A stretch of 64,000 nt of DNA from Rhizobiales bacterium GAS188 (GTDB lineage: Bacteria > Pseudomonadota > Alphaproteobacteria > Rhizobiales > Beijerinckiaceae), in assembly GCA_900104855.1 (NCBI GenBank), contig FNSS01000001.1, positions 7,883,001-7,947,000 of the forward strand, read 5' to 3'. The position numbers and the translations under genes are program-made. The first letter of the stretch is position 1; every line of letters begins with the position of its first letter. The notes beneath the pieces were generated by a model that saw only the letters and a list, made by a program, of their open reading frames with translations, ran no database searches and was not told the origin of the DNA. Positions 46,261-55,497 of the stretch are shown one piece after another.

Positions 46261-46748
46261 GGGTGGTCGGTCGGGGTCTTGCGCCCGGGCAATTGCGCTT
46301 TACGCAAGGTGTGAGACTGGACGCATTTGGCGGGCGCTTATCCTCGCGGCAATTCGCTGAGAACCTCCCAATCCCGCCGGTTCATTGCGCAAGGAATGAG
46401 GATTGGATCTCGATCACGCCCCGCGGCCCCGCCGGAGCGGAAATTCCAATCGAGGTCGTGCGCGCAACCGCAGCCTTTGGCTACGCGTCAAATCCGCCGA
46501 CCGCGGCAGCTATGTGAAAAAGCCTCGACCGCACTGAGGGCGGGCACTCAGGCGCACGTGCTCGTGGAGCTCTCGTGAAAATGTTCGCCTCAATGCGCGT
46601 CCCGATGATGGCGTTTGGTTCTCTGCCATCGTACACAGGTGCCAACACCGAGAGGGCGGATGCCTGCTATTCCTAGCTCGAGTGCGAGAACACAGGCTTG
46701 GCGCCAGATGGGATGATAGGTTCCAACAGACCTCAAGCGTTGGATCTA
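46261..46748. other. Noncoding stretch between dehydratase and acyltransferase genes
   Basis: Base composition is less GC-rich than the flanks. One 84-residue frame (46263-46517) has no recognisable motif and no ribosome site, so I do not call it a gene. No clear promoter, terminator or RNA seen. Confidence 0.5.
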
Positions 46749-47798
46749 ATGGACGTAACCTCTTTGCCCAGCAGCTTTGAGCGCTGGACGCAGCGACTCG
46801 TCGCCAGATTTGTCGGAAAGGTCTGGTACGATACGTTGCTTCACGGCCGAATTCCGGAAAGAGTTCCAACCATATTTGTCGGGCTGCACCGCAATGGGGC
46901 CATCGACGGATATGTTCATCTCTCCGCGCTCGGCGGTGATATCTTGTTCCTCGTCGCTGCCAATTTGCGGCGCAATCCTCTAACGCGTCTCCTCGCAGTC
47001 GGCATCTCCGTCGAGCGCGCCAAGGATAAGCGCGATCGGTCCAATAATCCCGCCGCGATCGACGCGGCCGCCCATTGGGTCGCGGCCGGCGGTCGGCTCT
47101 TCGTCTATCCGGAGGGCACGAGCACGCTTGGACCCGATGTGTTGCCATTTCACATCGGTGCTGCCCGTATCGTTGACCGGACACTGGAACTCGGGCTTAT
47201 CCCCAAGGTCGTCCCTGTCGGAATCGATTACGCGCGGCCGGATATGCCCGGCTCGCTTGTAGATGTCTCAATCGGCGACATCGTCGACCTCGATGGAATA
47301 CCGGACGCTCGATCGGATCGAATCGCGGAAATCCAAAGGCGCATCACGAGCAGCTTGTTCACCTTGTCGTATCGGTTTCCGGATGCTGCCACGCAGGACG
47401 CCGTGAGGTATGCGGCGGAAATTGCGGCGGCAGGCGATCGCCTCAAGCGGCTCGACCTGCTCAGGCGGGCACCACCTGCTGTCCTCCCGATGCGGCCGCG
47501 AGGGTCAGCTTTCGCCATGATCGCGTTCGGCACGGGATTTGTCGCAAATCTGCCGCTCGCCATAGCGATCGTCCTTATGCCAAAGCTCTTGGCGGATGAT
47601 CGCAATGTTGTGGCTCTGTGGCAGATCGTGCCGACAGTACTTGTAGCACCTGTCTGGCTATTGCTGTCGGGGGCCGTCGGTCTGGCGGTCTTTGGGCTAC
47701 TTGGTCTATCGATCCCGGTCGCGCAAATGTTGCTCGGCGCCACCGCCCTCCGGGCTGCGGCACATGCCTGGCCGCCTGTCCCTCCATCAGGTCGCTGA
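46749..47798 (+). CDS. PlsC-like acyltransferase with C-terminal membrane segments
   Basis: 349 residues from ATG 46749 (TTG 46698 and ATG 46713 are in frame). GLHRNGAIDGYV is the catalytic His-Asp block (H47, D53; one residue longer than the bacterial HX4D, like the PHxNxxxDP form of Gat-type enzymes) and FVYPEGTSTLG is the acceptor-binding motif. Two or three hydrophobic helices at the C-terminus (FVANLPLAIAIVLMP, LLSGAVGLAVFGLLGLSI) anchor it. Likely acylates glycerol-3-phosphate or another polar acceptor. The codon use is less GC-biased than that of its neighbours. Converges with the next gene, overlapping by 12 bp. Confidence 0.75.
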   Translation: MDVTSLPSSFERWTQRLVARFVGKVWYDTLLHGRIPERVPTIFVGLHRNGAIDGYVHLSALGGDILFLVAANLRRNPLTRLLAVGISVERAKDKRDRSNNPAAIDAAAHWVAAGGRLFVYPEGTSTLGPDVLPFHIGAARIVDRTLELGLIPKVVPVGIDYARPDMPGSLVDVSIGDIVDLDGIPDARSDRIAEIQRRITSSLFTLSYRFPDAATQDAVRYAAEIAAAGDRLKRLDLLRRAPPAVLPMRPRGSAFAMIAFGTGFVANLPLAIAIVLMPKLLADDRNVVALWQIVPTVLVAPVWLLLSGAVGLAVFGLLGLSIPVAQMLLGATALRAAAHAWPPVPPSGR

Positions 47799-50294
47799 CT
47801 GCAGGATCTCGACAGTGCCGTTGCGGCCGTCAACGCGCACGACATCGCCATCACGGAGCTTCACGAGGACAGATCTTACGGCCATTACGGCGGGGATACG
47901 CATTTCGCGTGCGGTTACCGCGCCATGGGATAGCGGTCCGCCGCTTTCGACAATCACGCCCTTGGCTGCGTGGAACAGGGGCGTCCAGGCCGGATTGGTG
48001 GTCCGCGCGACGAGGATGGCGCCAGTTGGAAAGGAGGCGAAATCATCCGTGCTTCGCACGATGCGAACGGGTCCCACGGCCACGCCCGGACTTCCCGGAA
48101 TGCCCTTCAATCCGCCCTCATTCACGACCGCGTCGACCTCTCCCAGATTCCATGCGGGATCGGAAGCGCAAGCCTTCAGATAGGCCGTCTTCTTCGCCGC
48201 GATCTCATCGCGAAGGGCCGTCAGGCAATCGATTAGCGGCGTGGTACAGGCGCGGGCCAAGGTTTCCATCTTGGCAAAGAAGACGTCCATTTCGTCCTGC
48301 ACGACGCCATAGCCCCGCATTCGCTGTCCGATCTCGCGAAGTCCCGCGCGCATGGGGATCGTCAGGCGGGAGGTCTGGTAGTGCTCCAGGTCGTCGAGGC
48401 TGGTGTATGTCAGCGCCAGCCGGATCAATTCGTGGAAGAAAAACCTGAGGTCCTCCGGCAGGTTCGCCATGAGGGTTTCCTCGGCTTCTCGTGCTCTGCG
48501 GCGGGACGACATTTCGCGCTCCTTCGGATCCTCGTCACCCTCGGCACGAAGCGCCAGCCCGATCGTATCGAAGACCTTCTCCGGCGAGTCGAGCCAGTTC
48601 GAGCGATAGGGATCGAAATCGAGTTCACGATGTCCGTGATCCGTGAGGAACTTCCTGAAGGCTCGGCCGAAGGCGGGAGGCGCGTGATCGAGCGAGATGG
48701 CCTCTCCCGAGCGGCGATTCAAGAACCAACGACGCAATTGCTCGTCCCTCTTCGCGAGGTCCGACAAATACTTGATCTCCCTGTTGATTGTGGCGGTCTT
48801 CGTCTCGACGCAGCCAAGCAAGTCATCCAGAATCGTCGGAGCTTTCTCGTGGCCAAGAACGAGTGTCACCCCGTAATGCAAAGCCTTGTTGAGCAGGCTC
48901 TGCGTGATCGAGATTGCGATGTTCGATCGAAAATACTTCCGGCCGAGATCGTTGACGGCAGCCACATGTCGCCAGACTTGCTCCAGCGGTTCGGACGCAA
49001 GGTTGCGGGCCGACAGCGCGCCGATCGAGAGGAGATAGCTGTCGAGGTCGAGCATCCACTGGCCAGGCAAATCGAGGACCCACGCGAACTTCGCGCGGAT
49101 CGTCGGGATTGCCATTCGGAGTTCGTCGAGCGACTTCGGCAGCATGGGCGGGCGGCCCATATAGGTCTCCACGGCGTTCTGGTTGCCGTAGACATATCCA
49201 TCGAACACAGCGAACCATTTTCCGTCGAAGGGTGGCAGTCCCATGATCTCAAAGGAGTGCGACAACGCATCATGGAATCCGACCTCGACCATGTCCCATG
49301 TCAGCGGGGTAACCGGGTTGGGGAACCGCTCGGCCGATTCATCGCGCGTCCAACGTTCCGGAATCGATGTGACCGGCCGAGCTTGCAGCAGGTAAACTTT
49401 GCCGTCGGCGATCGCCCATTCGATGTCCTGGGGGAAGCCGGTTCTGGCTTCGATGCCGAGCGCGAGCTTTGTGATCTGCGTGATTTGGTCCGGCGTCAGC
49501 GATGGGCGGTCGGCGTCCGCGCCGGTTTCGATCTTATCAGTCCCGTTCCGGGCGAGCCTGAGGGCGTGAGGCTTGTGACCGATTCGGGAACCGACGAGGC
49601 TGCTCGAATTCTTGTCGATGATGAACTGGTCGGTCTCGCTCTCGCCGGAAACGACAGTCTCACCGAGACCCCACGCAGCCTCGATCAACACCCGATCCAT
49701 CCGACCGCCCACCGGGTCCACCGTGAAGGCGACGCCGGCAGCTTCGGCATCCACCATGATCTGCACGACAACGGCCATCGCCGCATCGCTCTGCGCAAAA
49801 CCGTGTCGTGCGCGATAGGCGACTGCACGGCCGGTCCACAACGAGGCGAAGCAGCGGAGCACGCCGTCGATGATCGCATCGGGACCGCTCAACCCAAGAT
49901 AAGTGTCATGCTGTCCGGCAAAGGCGGCCTCGGCCAGATCCTCCATCGTACCGGAGGATCGGACGGCGAAGCGCGTAACCGATGGGAACTTCGCGACCTC
50001 TTTGGCAATCGCCTCCGAGATTTGCCTTGGCAGGGCGTGACCGGTGATTTCCTGCCTGCGCCGCGCCGCCCACTCCTCGGTCATCTCGATCGTGGCATCC
50101 TCCAGCAAGTCGATCGGCGAAAGACCCGCCGCGAATGTTCGATACGCGTCCGCGGTGACGACAAAACCTTGCGGGACGGGAAGGCCTGCAATCGTGCTGA
50201 TCGCCAGGCTCGCGCCCTTGCCCCCGGTACGTGCCTTGTCGGTAGCTGAGGGGGTGGTGAATGGCAGGACAAGAGAGGAAGGTTGAAGAGTCAT
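47787..50294 (-). CDS. PEP-synthase/rifampin-phosphotransferase-like enzyme
   Basis: 835 residues. The N-terminal ATP-grasp domain (about 1-320; GGKGASLA, FAVRSSGTMEDLAEAAFAGQ, AWGLGETVVSGE, DIEWAIADGKVYLLQARPVT) is followed by a central helical domain (about 330-700) with no similarity to the PEP/pyruvate barrel, and a C-terminal swivel domain with the phospho-His790 (GGPLSHGAVTARE). This ATP-grasp/helical/His order and the length are those of rifampin phosphotransferase (RPH) and relatives, not PEP synthase, which has a TIM barrel after the His domain. Actual substrate unknown. Start has GAGGG upstream, with a TATAAC -10 near 50318. Confidence 0.85.
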   Translation of the reverse strand: MTLQPSSLVLPFTTPSATDKARTGGKGASLAISTIAGLPVPQGFVVTADAYRTFAAGLSPIDLLEDATIEMTEEWAARRRQEITGHALPRQISEAIAKEVAKFPSVTRFAVRSSGTMEDLAEAAFAGQHDTYLGLSGPDAIIDGVLRCFASLWTGRAVAYRARHGFAQSDAAMAVVVQIMVDAEAAGVAFTVDPVGGRMDRVLIEAAWGLGETVVSGESETDQFIIDKNSSSLVGSRIGHKPHALRLARNGTDKIETGADADRPSLTPDQITQITKLALGIEARTGFPQDIEWAIADGKVYLLQARPVTSIPERWTRDESAERFPNPVTPLTWDMVEVGFHDALSHSFEIMGLPPFDGKWFAVFDGYVYGNQNAVETYMGRPPMLPKSLDELRMAIPTIRAKFAWVLDLPGQWMLDLDSYLLSIGALSARNLASEPLEQVWRHVAAVNDLGRKYFRSNIAISITQSLLNKALHYGVTLVLGHEKAPTILDDLLGCVETKTATINREIKYLSDLAKRDEQLRRWFLNRRSGEAISLDHAPPAFGRAFRKFLTDHGHRELDFDPYRSNWLDSPEKVFDTIGLALRAEGDEDPKEREMSSRRRAREAEETLMANLPEDLRFFFHELIRLALTYTSLDDLEHYQTSRLTIPMRAGLREIGQRMRGYGVVQDEMDVFFAKMETLARACTTPLIDCLTALRDEIAAKKTAYLKACASDPAWNLGEVDAVVNEGGLKGIPGSPGVAVGPVRIVRSTDDFASFPTGAILVARTTNPAWTPLFHAAKGVIVESGGPLSHGAVTAREMRIPAVMAVRSVLVKLRDGDVVRVDGRNGTVEILQSAT

Positions 50295-50516
50295 CGTGCC
50301 CTCGCAGGTTTAGCCGCGTTATAGGTGTGGAGCGACCCGCGCGCACCAGCCTGAACGCGCAAACTACAGCGCAAGCCTTGGACCGACTCAGTTGGGTCAA
50401 GATCGGTCTTACGAACGAACGCGCGAGCACGTCTAAAGCAGCCGCGAGAAAATCGGATACGCCGATTGGATATCAACTCCAATGCCCAGTACAGGCACGT
50501 AGCGTCGCCCGCCCCC

Positions 50517-51548
50517 TCAGCGCAGCGGCGTCTTCAGCAGCGCCTCGTTGACGCAGTTCATCAGCCGGCCTTCCTTGAGATAGGTCACGGCGACCTCGGC
50601 GGTCTTGTAGCGGAGGTCGAACTGCGCCGCCGGGCTGAAGAAGGCCGCATGCGGAGAGAGTGTGAAGCGCCCTTCGAGCCAGGGCTCGCGAGCGACGAAG
50701 GCCTTGATCAGCGGATGGGTGGGATCGGCCGGCTCGGTCTCCAGCACGTCGAGCGCCGCCCCGCCGACCTTCCCCTGGCACATGGCGTCATGCAGGGCGT
50801 CGAGATCGACGACGCCGCCGCGCGCCGTGTTGACCAGGATGAGGCCGGGCTTCGCGGCCGCCAGCGCCTTCGTGCCGATCAGGTGATGGGTCTCGGCCGT
50901 CAGCGGGGTGTGGACGCTCACCACATCGCTTTGCGACATCAGCTCCTCGAGGCTGTTGAGGCGGGTATAGCCGAGCGCCAACTCGGTTCCCGAAGGCTTG
51001 TAAGGGTCGTAGAAGACGATGCGCATGCCGAAAGCCTTGGCGCGCTGCGCCGCCGCGATGCCGATGCGGCCGAGCCCCACCACGCCGAAGGTCGCGGTGC
51101 GCAGGCGCAGCACCAGTGGGGCCGCGCGCGGGCGCCAGCCCCCTCGCGGATCCGCACGCAGCGCCTCGTGATAGCCGATGGTGCCGCGTGCGAGCGACAG
51201 CATCAGGGCGACCGCGTGGTCGGCGACCTCCGTCGTGCCGTAATCGGGCACGTTGCAGACGGGCACGCCGAGCGCGCCGAAGCCCGCCGTATCGATATTG
51301 TCGAAGCCGACGCCATGCCTGACCGCGATGCGCGCCCGCGGGAAGAAAGAGGGCTTCTCGGTGAGATGAGAGACGCCCGAATAGTTGATCACCGCATCCG
51401 CAGCCTGACCGAGATCAGCCGGAATCGGCGACGAGGAGCCCATCGGCGATTTGCACAGATCGAAGCTGACATCCGGAAAATGCTTGCGTTCGAGCTCGGC
51501 GTCGTCGGCGTGATTCCAATTGGCGCAGAGGATGCGGATCATGCTCAT
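50517..51548 (-). CDS. D-2-hydroxyacid dehydrogenase (C-terminal-binding-protein-like)
   Basis: 343 residues. Rossmann motif GLGRIGIAAAQRAKAFGMRIV, NTARGGVVDLDAL with the catalytic Arg, ETEPADPTHPL with the Glu, and HAAFFSPAA with the His. The HGVGFDNIDTAGFGALGVPVCNVP start of the substrate lobe fits the CtBP-like group. Reduces a 2-keto acid with NADH, or the reverse; substrate not predictable. A short GGGGAGTGAG precedes the ATG. Confidence 0.9.
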   Translation of the reverse strand: MSMIRILCANWNHADDAELERKHFPDVSFDLCKSPMGSSSPIPADLGQAADAVINYSGVSHLTEKPSFFPRARIAVRHGVGFDNIDTAGFGALGVPVCNVPDYGTTEVADHAVALMLSLARGTIGYHEALRADPRGGWRPRAAPLVLRLRTATFGVVGLGRIGIAAAQRAKAFGMRIVFYDPYKPSGTELALGYTRLNSLEELMSQSDVVSVHTPLTAETHHLIGTKALAAAKPGLILVNTARGGVVDLDALHDAMCQGKVGGAALDVLETEPADPTHPLIKAFVAREPWLEGRFTLSPHAAFFSPAAQFDLRYKTAEVAVTYLKEGRLMNCVNEALLKTPLR

Positions 51549-51549
51549 C

Positions 51550-51963
51550 TCACTCCCCGAGCCCCGAAAACTCCCGATATTGGGTCAGCCCATCGGTAAG
51601 GTCGTAATAGTCCGACTTCGATTCGCAGAAGATGTGATACTTCATGCGCAGCCCGGTCGGGCGATCGAGCGTGCCGGCGGTGATCGACATCACCTTGCCG
51701 CCCACCTTGCGCCAGAACAGGTTGCTGCCGCAGCGCGAGCAGAAGCCGCGCTCGGCATCCTCGGAGGAGCGATACCAGCGCAACGTCTCCTCCGACTCGA
51801 GGGCAAAATCTTCCATGGCGCAATTGGTCGACGCGAAATAATGGCCGGTGGTCCTGGCGCATTGCGAGCAATGGCAGGCCGTGACGCCGTTCAGCGTGCC
51901 GTTCACATGGTAGCGGACGCCGCCGCACAGGCATCCCCCGCTTGCTCGCCGCTCGCCCGCCAT
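51550..51963 (-). CDS. GFA-family zinc protein
   Basis: 137 residues from ATG 51963 (GGGAAGGA seven bases upstream). GGCLCGGVRYHV, CHCSQCARTTG and CSRCGSNLFW give the five or more Cys of the Zn-binding GFA fold (glutathione-dependent formaldehyde-activating enzyme, Gfa/CENP-V). The catalytic role of family members in formaldehyde chemistry is uncertain. It ends one base before the CtBP-like start, making a pair. Confidence 0.9.
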   Translation of the reverse strand: MAGERRASGGCLCGGVRYHVNGTLNGVTACHCSQCARTTGHYFASTNCAMEDFALESEETLRWYRSSEDAERGFCSRCGSNLFWRKVGGKVMSITAGTLDRPTGLRMKYHIFCESKSDYYDLTDGLTQYREFSGLGE

Positions 51964-52082
51964 GGCCATTCCTTCCCGCTTGATGGATTTGGTCGTCGGA
52001 ACATGCTGCCGCAATTTGCGGCCGGTTCCAATCCCGAATGTCGCCCAACATCTTCGTGAGAAAGGAAAAGAGGCGTCGGGCG

Positions 52083-53312
52083 CTAGTTGAGGAGGCGCGC
52101 TGCCCGCTGGGCCAGGAACTCGCGGATGGCGGGATCCTCGCAAAGACCGATGGCGCGGCTATAGGCGGAAAGCGCCTCTTCGACGCGCTGCAGACGCGCC
52201 AGCAGATGAGCGGCAAGAGCCCAGTAGGATTGATAGTGGTCGACAGCGCCTTCCGGGATGGCCTCGAGCAGCGCCCATCCCGCCTCGGCATTGCGGGCTT
52301 CGGCGACGGCCGCCGCGCGGCCGACCAGCGCGCCGAGGGTCGGGGCGAAGCGAGTGAGCCCCTCATAGAGCAGAGCGAGCGCTTCCCAGTCGGTGTCGCC
52401 GGTCACTGCGCGCCGCGCATGCACCGACTGGATCGCCGCCTCCAACTGGAACCGGCCGATGCGGTTCGCCTCATGAGCCGCGAGGAGGAGCTGTTCGGCC
52501 TCCTCGATCATCGGCTGCGACCAGCGCACTGGATCCTGGTTCGAGAGGGGCACATAGGCGCCCGTTTCGCTGCGTCGCGCCTCGCGCCGCGCCTCGCAAT
52601 GCAGCATGAGCGCAACCAGCCCCTGCACCTCCGGTTCGGCCGGCATGAAGCGCAGCAGCAGCCGGCCGAGATCGATCGCTTCCGCGGCGAGCCCCTTGCG
52701 GCGCGGATCGGCGCCCGCGACATCGTCCCAGCCGCTGCCATAGGCGGCGTAGATCGCCTCCAGCACGGCGTCGAGCCGCGCTTGCAGCTCCTTCGCCTCG
52801 GGGATCTCGAAGGCGATGCCCGCATCGCGGATCTTGGCCTTGGCGCGCGTCAGCCTGCGGCCCATCGCGTCGGGTTGGACGAGAAAGGCGGACGCGATCC
52901 GCGCCGCGTCCAATCCCAGCACGGTCTGCAGCATCAGGGGCGTGCGCGCCGCGGTGTCGATGGCCGGATGGGCGCAAATGAACAAGAGCTTCAGCCGCTC
53001 GTCGGGAAACATGGCATCGCTGCTCAAGAGCTGGGTTGCCTCCTCCGCCACCGCCAGCAAGGTCGTGACGGCCTCGTCACGGACGCGCGCCTGGCGGCCA
53101 CCATCGATGAGCCGTCGCCGTGCCGCAGTGAGCAACCACGCCTCAGGCTTTTCCGGAACGCCGGTCAGCGGCCAGGTTTCCAGCGCCGCGCGAAAGGCGT
53201 CGCCGAGCGCGTCTTCCGCTGCCGCCACATCGCGCATATGCACGGAGAGATACGCCACCAGACGGCCATAGGAGTCGCGCGCCGCCTGCTCGAGCGCACG
53301 GCGCGCCTCCAT
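52083..53312 (-). CDS. ECF sigma factor with C-terminal TPR domain (ECF42-like)
   Basis: 409 residues. Sigma region 2 at about 10-80 (LVAYLSVHMRDVAAAEDALG, AWLLTAARRRLID) and region 4 at about 110-165 (LKLLFICAHPAIDTAARTPL, then AFLVQPDAMGRRLTRAKAKI). The remaining 240 residues form TPR-like helices (GLVALMLHCEARREARR, LALLYEGLTRFAPTLGALVG). This is ECF42, which needs its own C-terminal part for activity and lacks an anti-sigma gene. It sits 9 bases after the DGPF-protein gene, the expected partnership. Confidence 0.9.
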   Translation of the reverse strand: MEARRALEQAARDSYGRLVAYLSVHMRDVAAAEDALGDAFRAALETWPLTGVPEKPEAWLLTAARRRLIDGGRQARVRDEAVTTLLAVAEEATQLLSSDAMFPDERLKLLFICAHPAIDTAARTPLMLQTVLGLDAARIASAFLVQPDAMGRRLTRAKAKIRDAGIAFEIPEAKELQARLDAVLEAIYAAYGSGWDDVAGADPRRKGLAAEAIDLGRLLLRFMPAEPEVQGLVALMLHCEARREARRSETGAYVPLSNQDPVRWSQPMIEEAEQLLLAAHEANRIGRFQLEAAIQSVHARRAVTGDTDWEALALLYEGLTRFAPTLGALVGRAAAVAEARNAEAGWALLEAIPEGAVDHYQSYWALAAHLLARLQRVEEALSAYSRAIGLCEDPAIREFLAQRAARLLN

Positions 53313-53321
53313 GACCGGAAT

Positions 53322-53675
53322 TCATTCCAGCGGCGGCATGTTGGGCCGGACCTCGACGCCGCCGCCCTCGGTCGGAAAGCGAGATGCCCAGTCGAGCGCA
53401 GTATCGAGATCGGGCACATCGATGATGAAGAAGCCGCCGAGCTGCTCCTTGGTGTCGGCGAACGGCCCGTCCTGGACCTGCCGTTGGCCGTCGCGCTGCT
53501 TCACGGACGTTGCGACCTGCGGAGGCTGAAGGCCGGCGCCGCCCACGACGATGCCCGCATCCCGCATCGCCTTCATGTAGGGCACGAAGCTCCCCAAGAA
53601 AGCTTCCCGCTTCTTCGGATCGTTGCGGGCCGCAAAATCGTTCGGGCTTTGATAGAGCAAAAGCGTGTAGTGCAT
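53322..53675 (-). CDS. YCII/DGPF-domain protein, partner of the ECF42-like sigma factor
   Basis: 117 residues from ATG 53675 (GAGAGG six bases upstream). It contains VQDGPFADTKEQLGGFFIID, the DGPF motif that names the family. Such genes are co-located with and regulated by ECF42 sigma factors. Its biochemical action is unknown. First gene of the two-gene operon. Confidence 0.92.
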   Translation of the reverse strand: MHYTLLLYQSPNDFAARNDPKKREAFLGSFVPYMKAMRDAGIVVGGAGLQPPQVATSVKQRDGQRQVQDGPFADTKEQLGGFFIIDVPDLDTALDWASRFPTEGGGVEVRPNMPPLE

Positions 53676-53778
53676 GGCCATCCTCTCATCGGCTGAGAAG
53701 CGCGATTGCGCCTCGTCACTGCATTGACGTGCCAGCAAGCCGGATTCGGACATCGCGTGCAATATTCTGCGTTGCTAC

Positions 53779-53931
53779 TGGGACCGCGGGCGTCCTCGCC
53801 CGCCCTTGTGAATGTCGAGGCCGGTGCGCCGGGAAGAAGGCGCCCCTGGGACCACGGGCGTCTCGCCCGCTTTTGCGTACGGCGAGCCCTCCACGCCGGG
53901 AAGAAGGGCGACCGAGACGGTCGCGGTCCCA
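53779..53931. repeat. Family B palindromic repeat, double copy
   Basis: Two units in series: TGGGACCGCGGGCG...GCCGGGAAGAAGGCGCCCC and TGGGACCACGGGCG...GAAGAAGGGCGACCGAGA, ending TCGCGGTCCCA. Fills the gap between the DGPF gene and the MttB-family gene. Confidence 0.8.
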
Positions 53932-53946
53932 GGGGGACTACCCACC

Positions 53947-55497
53947 CTAGAAGTCCGTCTTGACCCCGCCTTCGGCCTTGCGCCTGGCGACAAACGCCTC
54001 GAGCTCCTCGCGGATCGCCGCCTCCATGGGCGGGGGCGAATAGGCGGCAAGCTTCTCCTTGTAGAGGCGGTTCGCGGTGTCGTAGGCGGTCGGCGCGCCC
54101 GCCTCGCGCCAGCTCTCGTAGTTGCGCCAATCGGAGATCATCGGCGCGAAGAAGGCATTCCGGTAGCGCGCCTGCGTATGGGCGCAGCCGAAATAATGCC
54201 CGCCCGGCCCAACCTCGCGCACGGCCTCGAGCGCGAGCTCCCCGTCATCGACGACGATCGGGCGCAGGAACTCGGCCACCATGGCGAGAAGATCGGCGTC
54301 GAGCACCATCTTCTCGAATGAGGCGTGCAGCCCACCTTCCATCCAGCCGGCGCCATGCATCAAGAGGTTGGCGCCGCCCATGATCGCCCCCCAGAGCGAG
54401 AAGACGCTCTCATAGGCCGCCTGCGCGTCGAGCGTGTTCGCGGCGCAGGCATTGGAGGAGCGATAGGGCAGCCCGTAGCGGCGCGCCAGCTGGCCGCCGA
54501 GCAGCGCCGATTTCATGTATTCGGGCGTGCCGAAGGCCGGCGCGCCGCTCTTCATGTCGACATTGGAGGTAAAGCCACCATAGACGAAGGGAGAGCCCGG
54601 CCGCACGCTCTGCGCCAGCACGAGGCCGGCGAGCGCCTCGGCATTCTGCTGCGCCACGGCGCCGACCACGGTGACGGGCGCCATGGCGCCTGCGAGCGTG
54701 AAAGGCGTGAGCACCACCACCTGATTGCGCCGCGCCATCTGGATGATGCCCTCGAGCATGGGGTTGTCGAGGCGCAGCGGCGAGGACGAGTTGATGATGG
54801 TGAACAGCGAGGGCTCGCGCTCGAGCGTCTCCTGATCGATGCCGCGGGCGATGCGGGCCATCTCGATGCCGTCGCGGATGCGGCCGGCGCCCAGGCTATA
54901 GGCATGGATCGGCTTGTCGGACAAAGTGAGCATGTCGAACAGCGCATCAAGATGGCGCACCGAGGCATGCACGTCGACCGGCTCCACGGGATAGCCGCCC
55001 CACAGATGCACGCTGTCGAGCGAATGGCCGAGCCGGATGAAGTTGCGGTAATCCGCGATGGCGCCGGCACGCCGGCCGCCCTCGCGATCAGCAGCGTTGG
55101 GCGCGCTCGCCACGGAACAGAAGGCGACCGCGTTGCCGCCGAGCTCGACGCTGCGCTGCCCGTTGCGGGCATGCAAGGTGAAGCTCCTCGGCGCGAGGCC
55201 GACGACGCTTTCGATCAGCCCCTTGTCGAAGCGCACCCGATCCGAGTTTGGATCGACATCGGCGCCCGCACCCTTCAGGATCACCTTTGCCTCGTCATGC
55301 AGGATATCCATGCCGATCTCGGCGAGGATGGTCAGCGAGGCCTGATGGATGGCCTCGAGCTGGTCCTCGGAGACGATAGCGACCGGCGCGAAGGGCAGGC
55401 GTGGCTGGGGCGGCGCCTGCGCCGTCGCCCTCTCGGCCGCAGCGCGCTCGGCGCGTCCGCGTCGGCCGCGCCGCTCCTGGGGTTCCGCAGCGTCCAT
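53947..55497 (-). CDS. Trimethylamine-methyltransferase (MttB) family protein, non-pyrrolysine
   Basis: 516 residues from ATG 55497 (AAAGGG upstream; GTG 55503 possible). Seen: an Arg/Ala-rich N-terminal tail, a large barrel with LTLSDKPIHAYSLGAGRIRD, PFVYGGFTSNVDMKSGAPAF, RYGLPYRSSNACAANTLDAQ and VGPGGHYFGCAHTQARYRN. No in-frame stop or gap replaces pyrrolysine, so it belongs with the glycine-betaine/proline-betaine-type demethylases (MtgB, MtpB). No corrinoid protein (MttC-like) gene is adjacent. The methyl acceptor must be supplied from elsewhere. Confidence 0.88.
   Translation of the reverse strand: MDAAEPQERRGRRGRAERAAAERATAQAPPQPRLPFAPVAIVSEDQLEAIHQASLTILAEIGMDILHDEAKVILKGAGADVDPNSDRVRFDKGLIESVVGLAPRSFTLHARNGQRSVELGGNAVAFCSVASAPNAADREGGRRAGAIADYRNFIRLGHSLDSVHLWGGYPVEPVDVHASVRHLDALFDMLTLSDKPIHAYSLGAGRIRDGIEMARIARGIDQETLEREPSLFTIINSSSPLRLDNPMLEGIIQMARRNQVVVLTPFTLAGAMAPVTVVGAVAQQNAEALAGLVLAQSVRPGSPFVYGGFTSNVDMKSGAPAFGTPEYMKSALLGGQLARRYGLPYRSSNACAANTLDAQAAYESVFSLWGAIMGGANLLMHGAGWMEGGLHASFEKMVLDADLLAMVAEFLRPIVVDDGELALEAVREVGPGGHYFGCAHTQARYRNAFFAPMISDWRNYESWREAGAPTAYDTANRLYKEKLAAYSPPPMEAAIREELEAFVARRKAEGGVKTDF

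Noticed and set aside
46263-46517. 84-residue + strand ORF after the dehydratase gene
   Set aside because: No ribosome site, no recognisable motif, codon use unlike the neighbours.
48381-50249. 622-residue + strand frame opposite the RPH-like gene
   Set aside because: No motif, and the minus-strand product has intact ATP-grasp and His domains.
53947-55497. Pyrrolysine-containing trimethylamine methyltransferase
   Set aside because: No in-frame TAG is present in the gene; no pyl genes are nearby.
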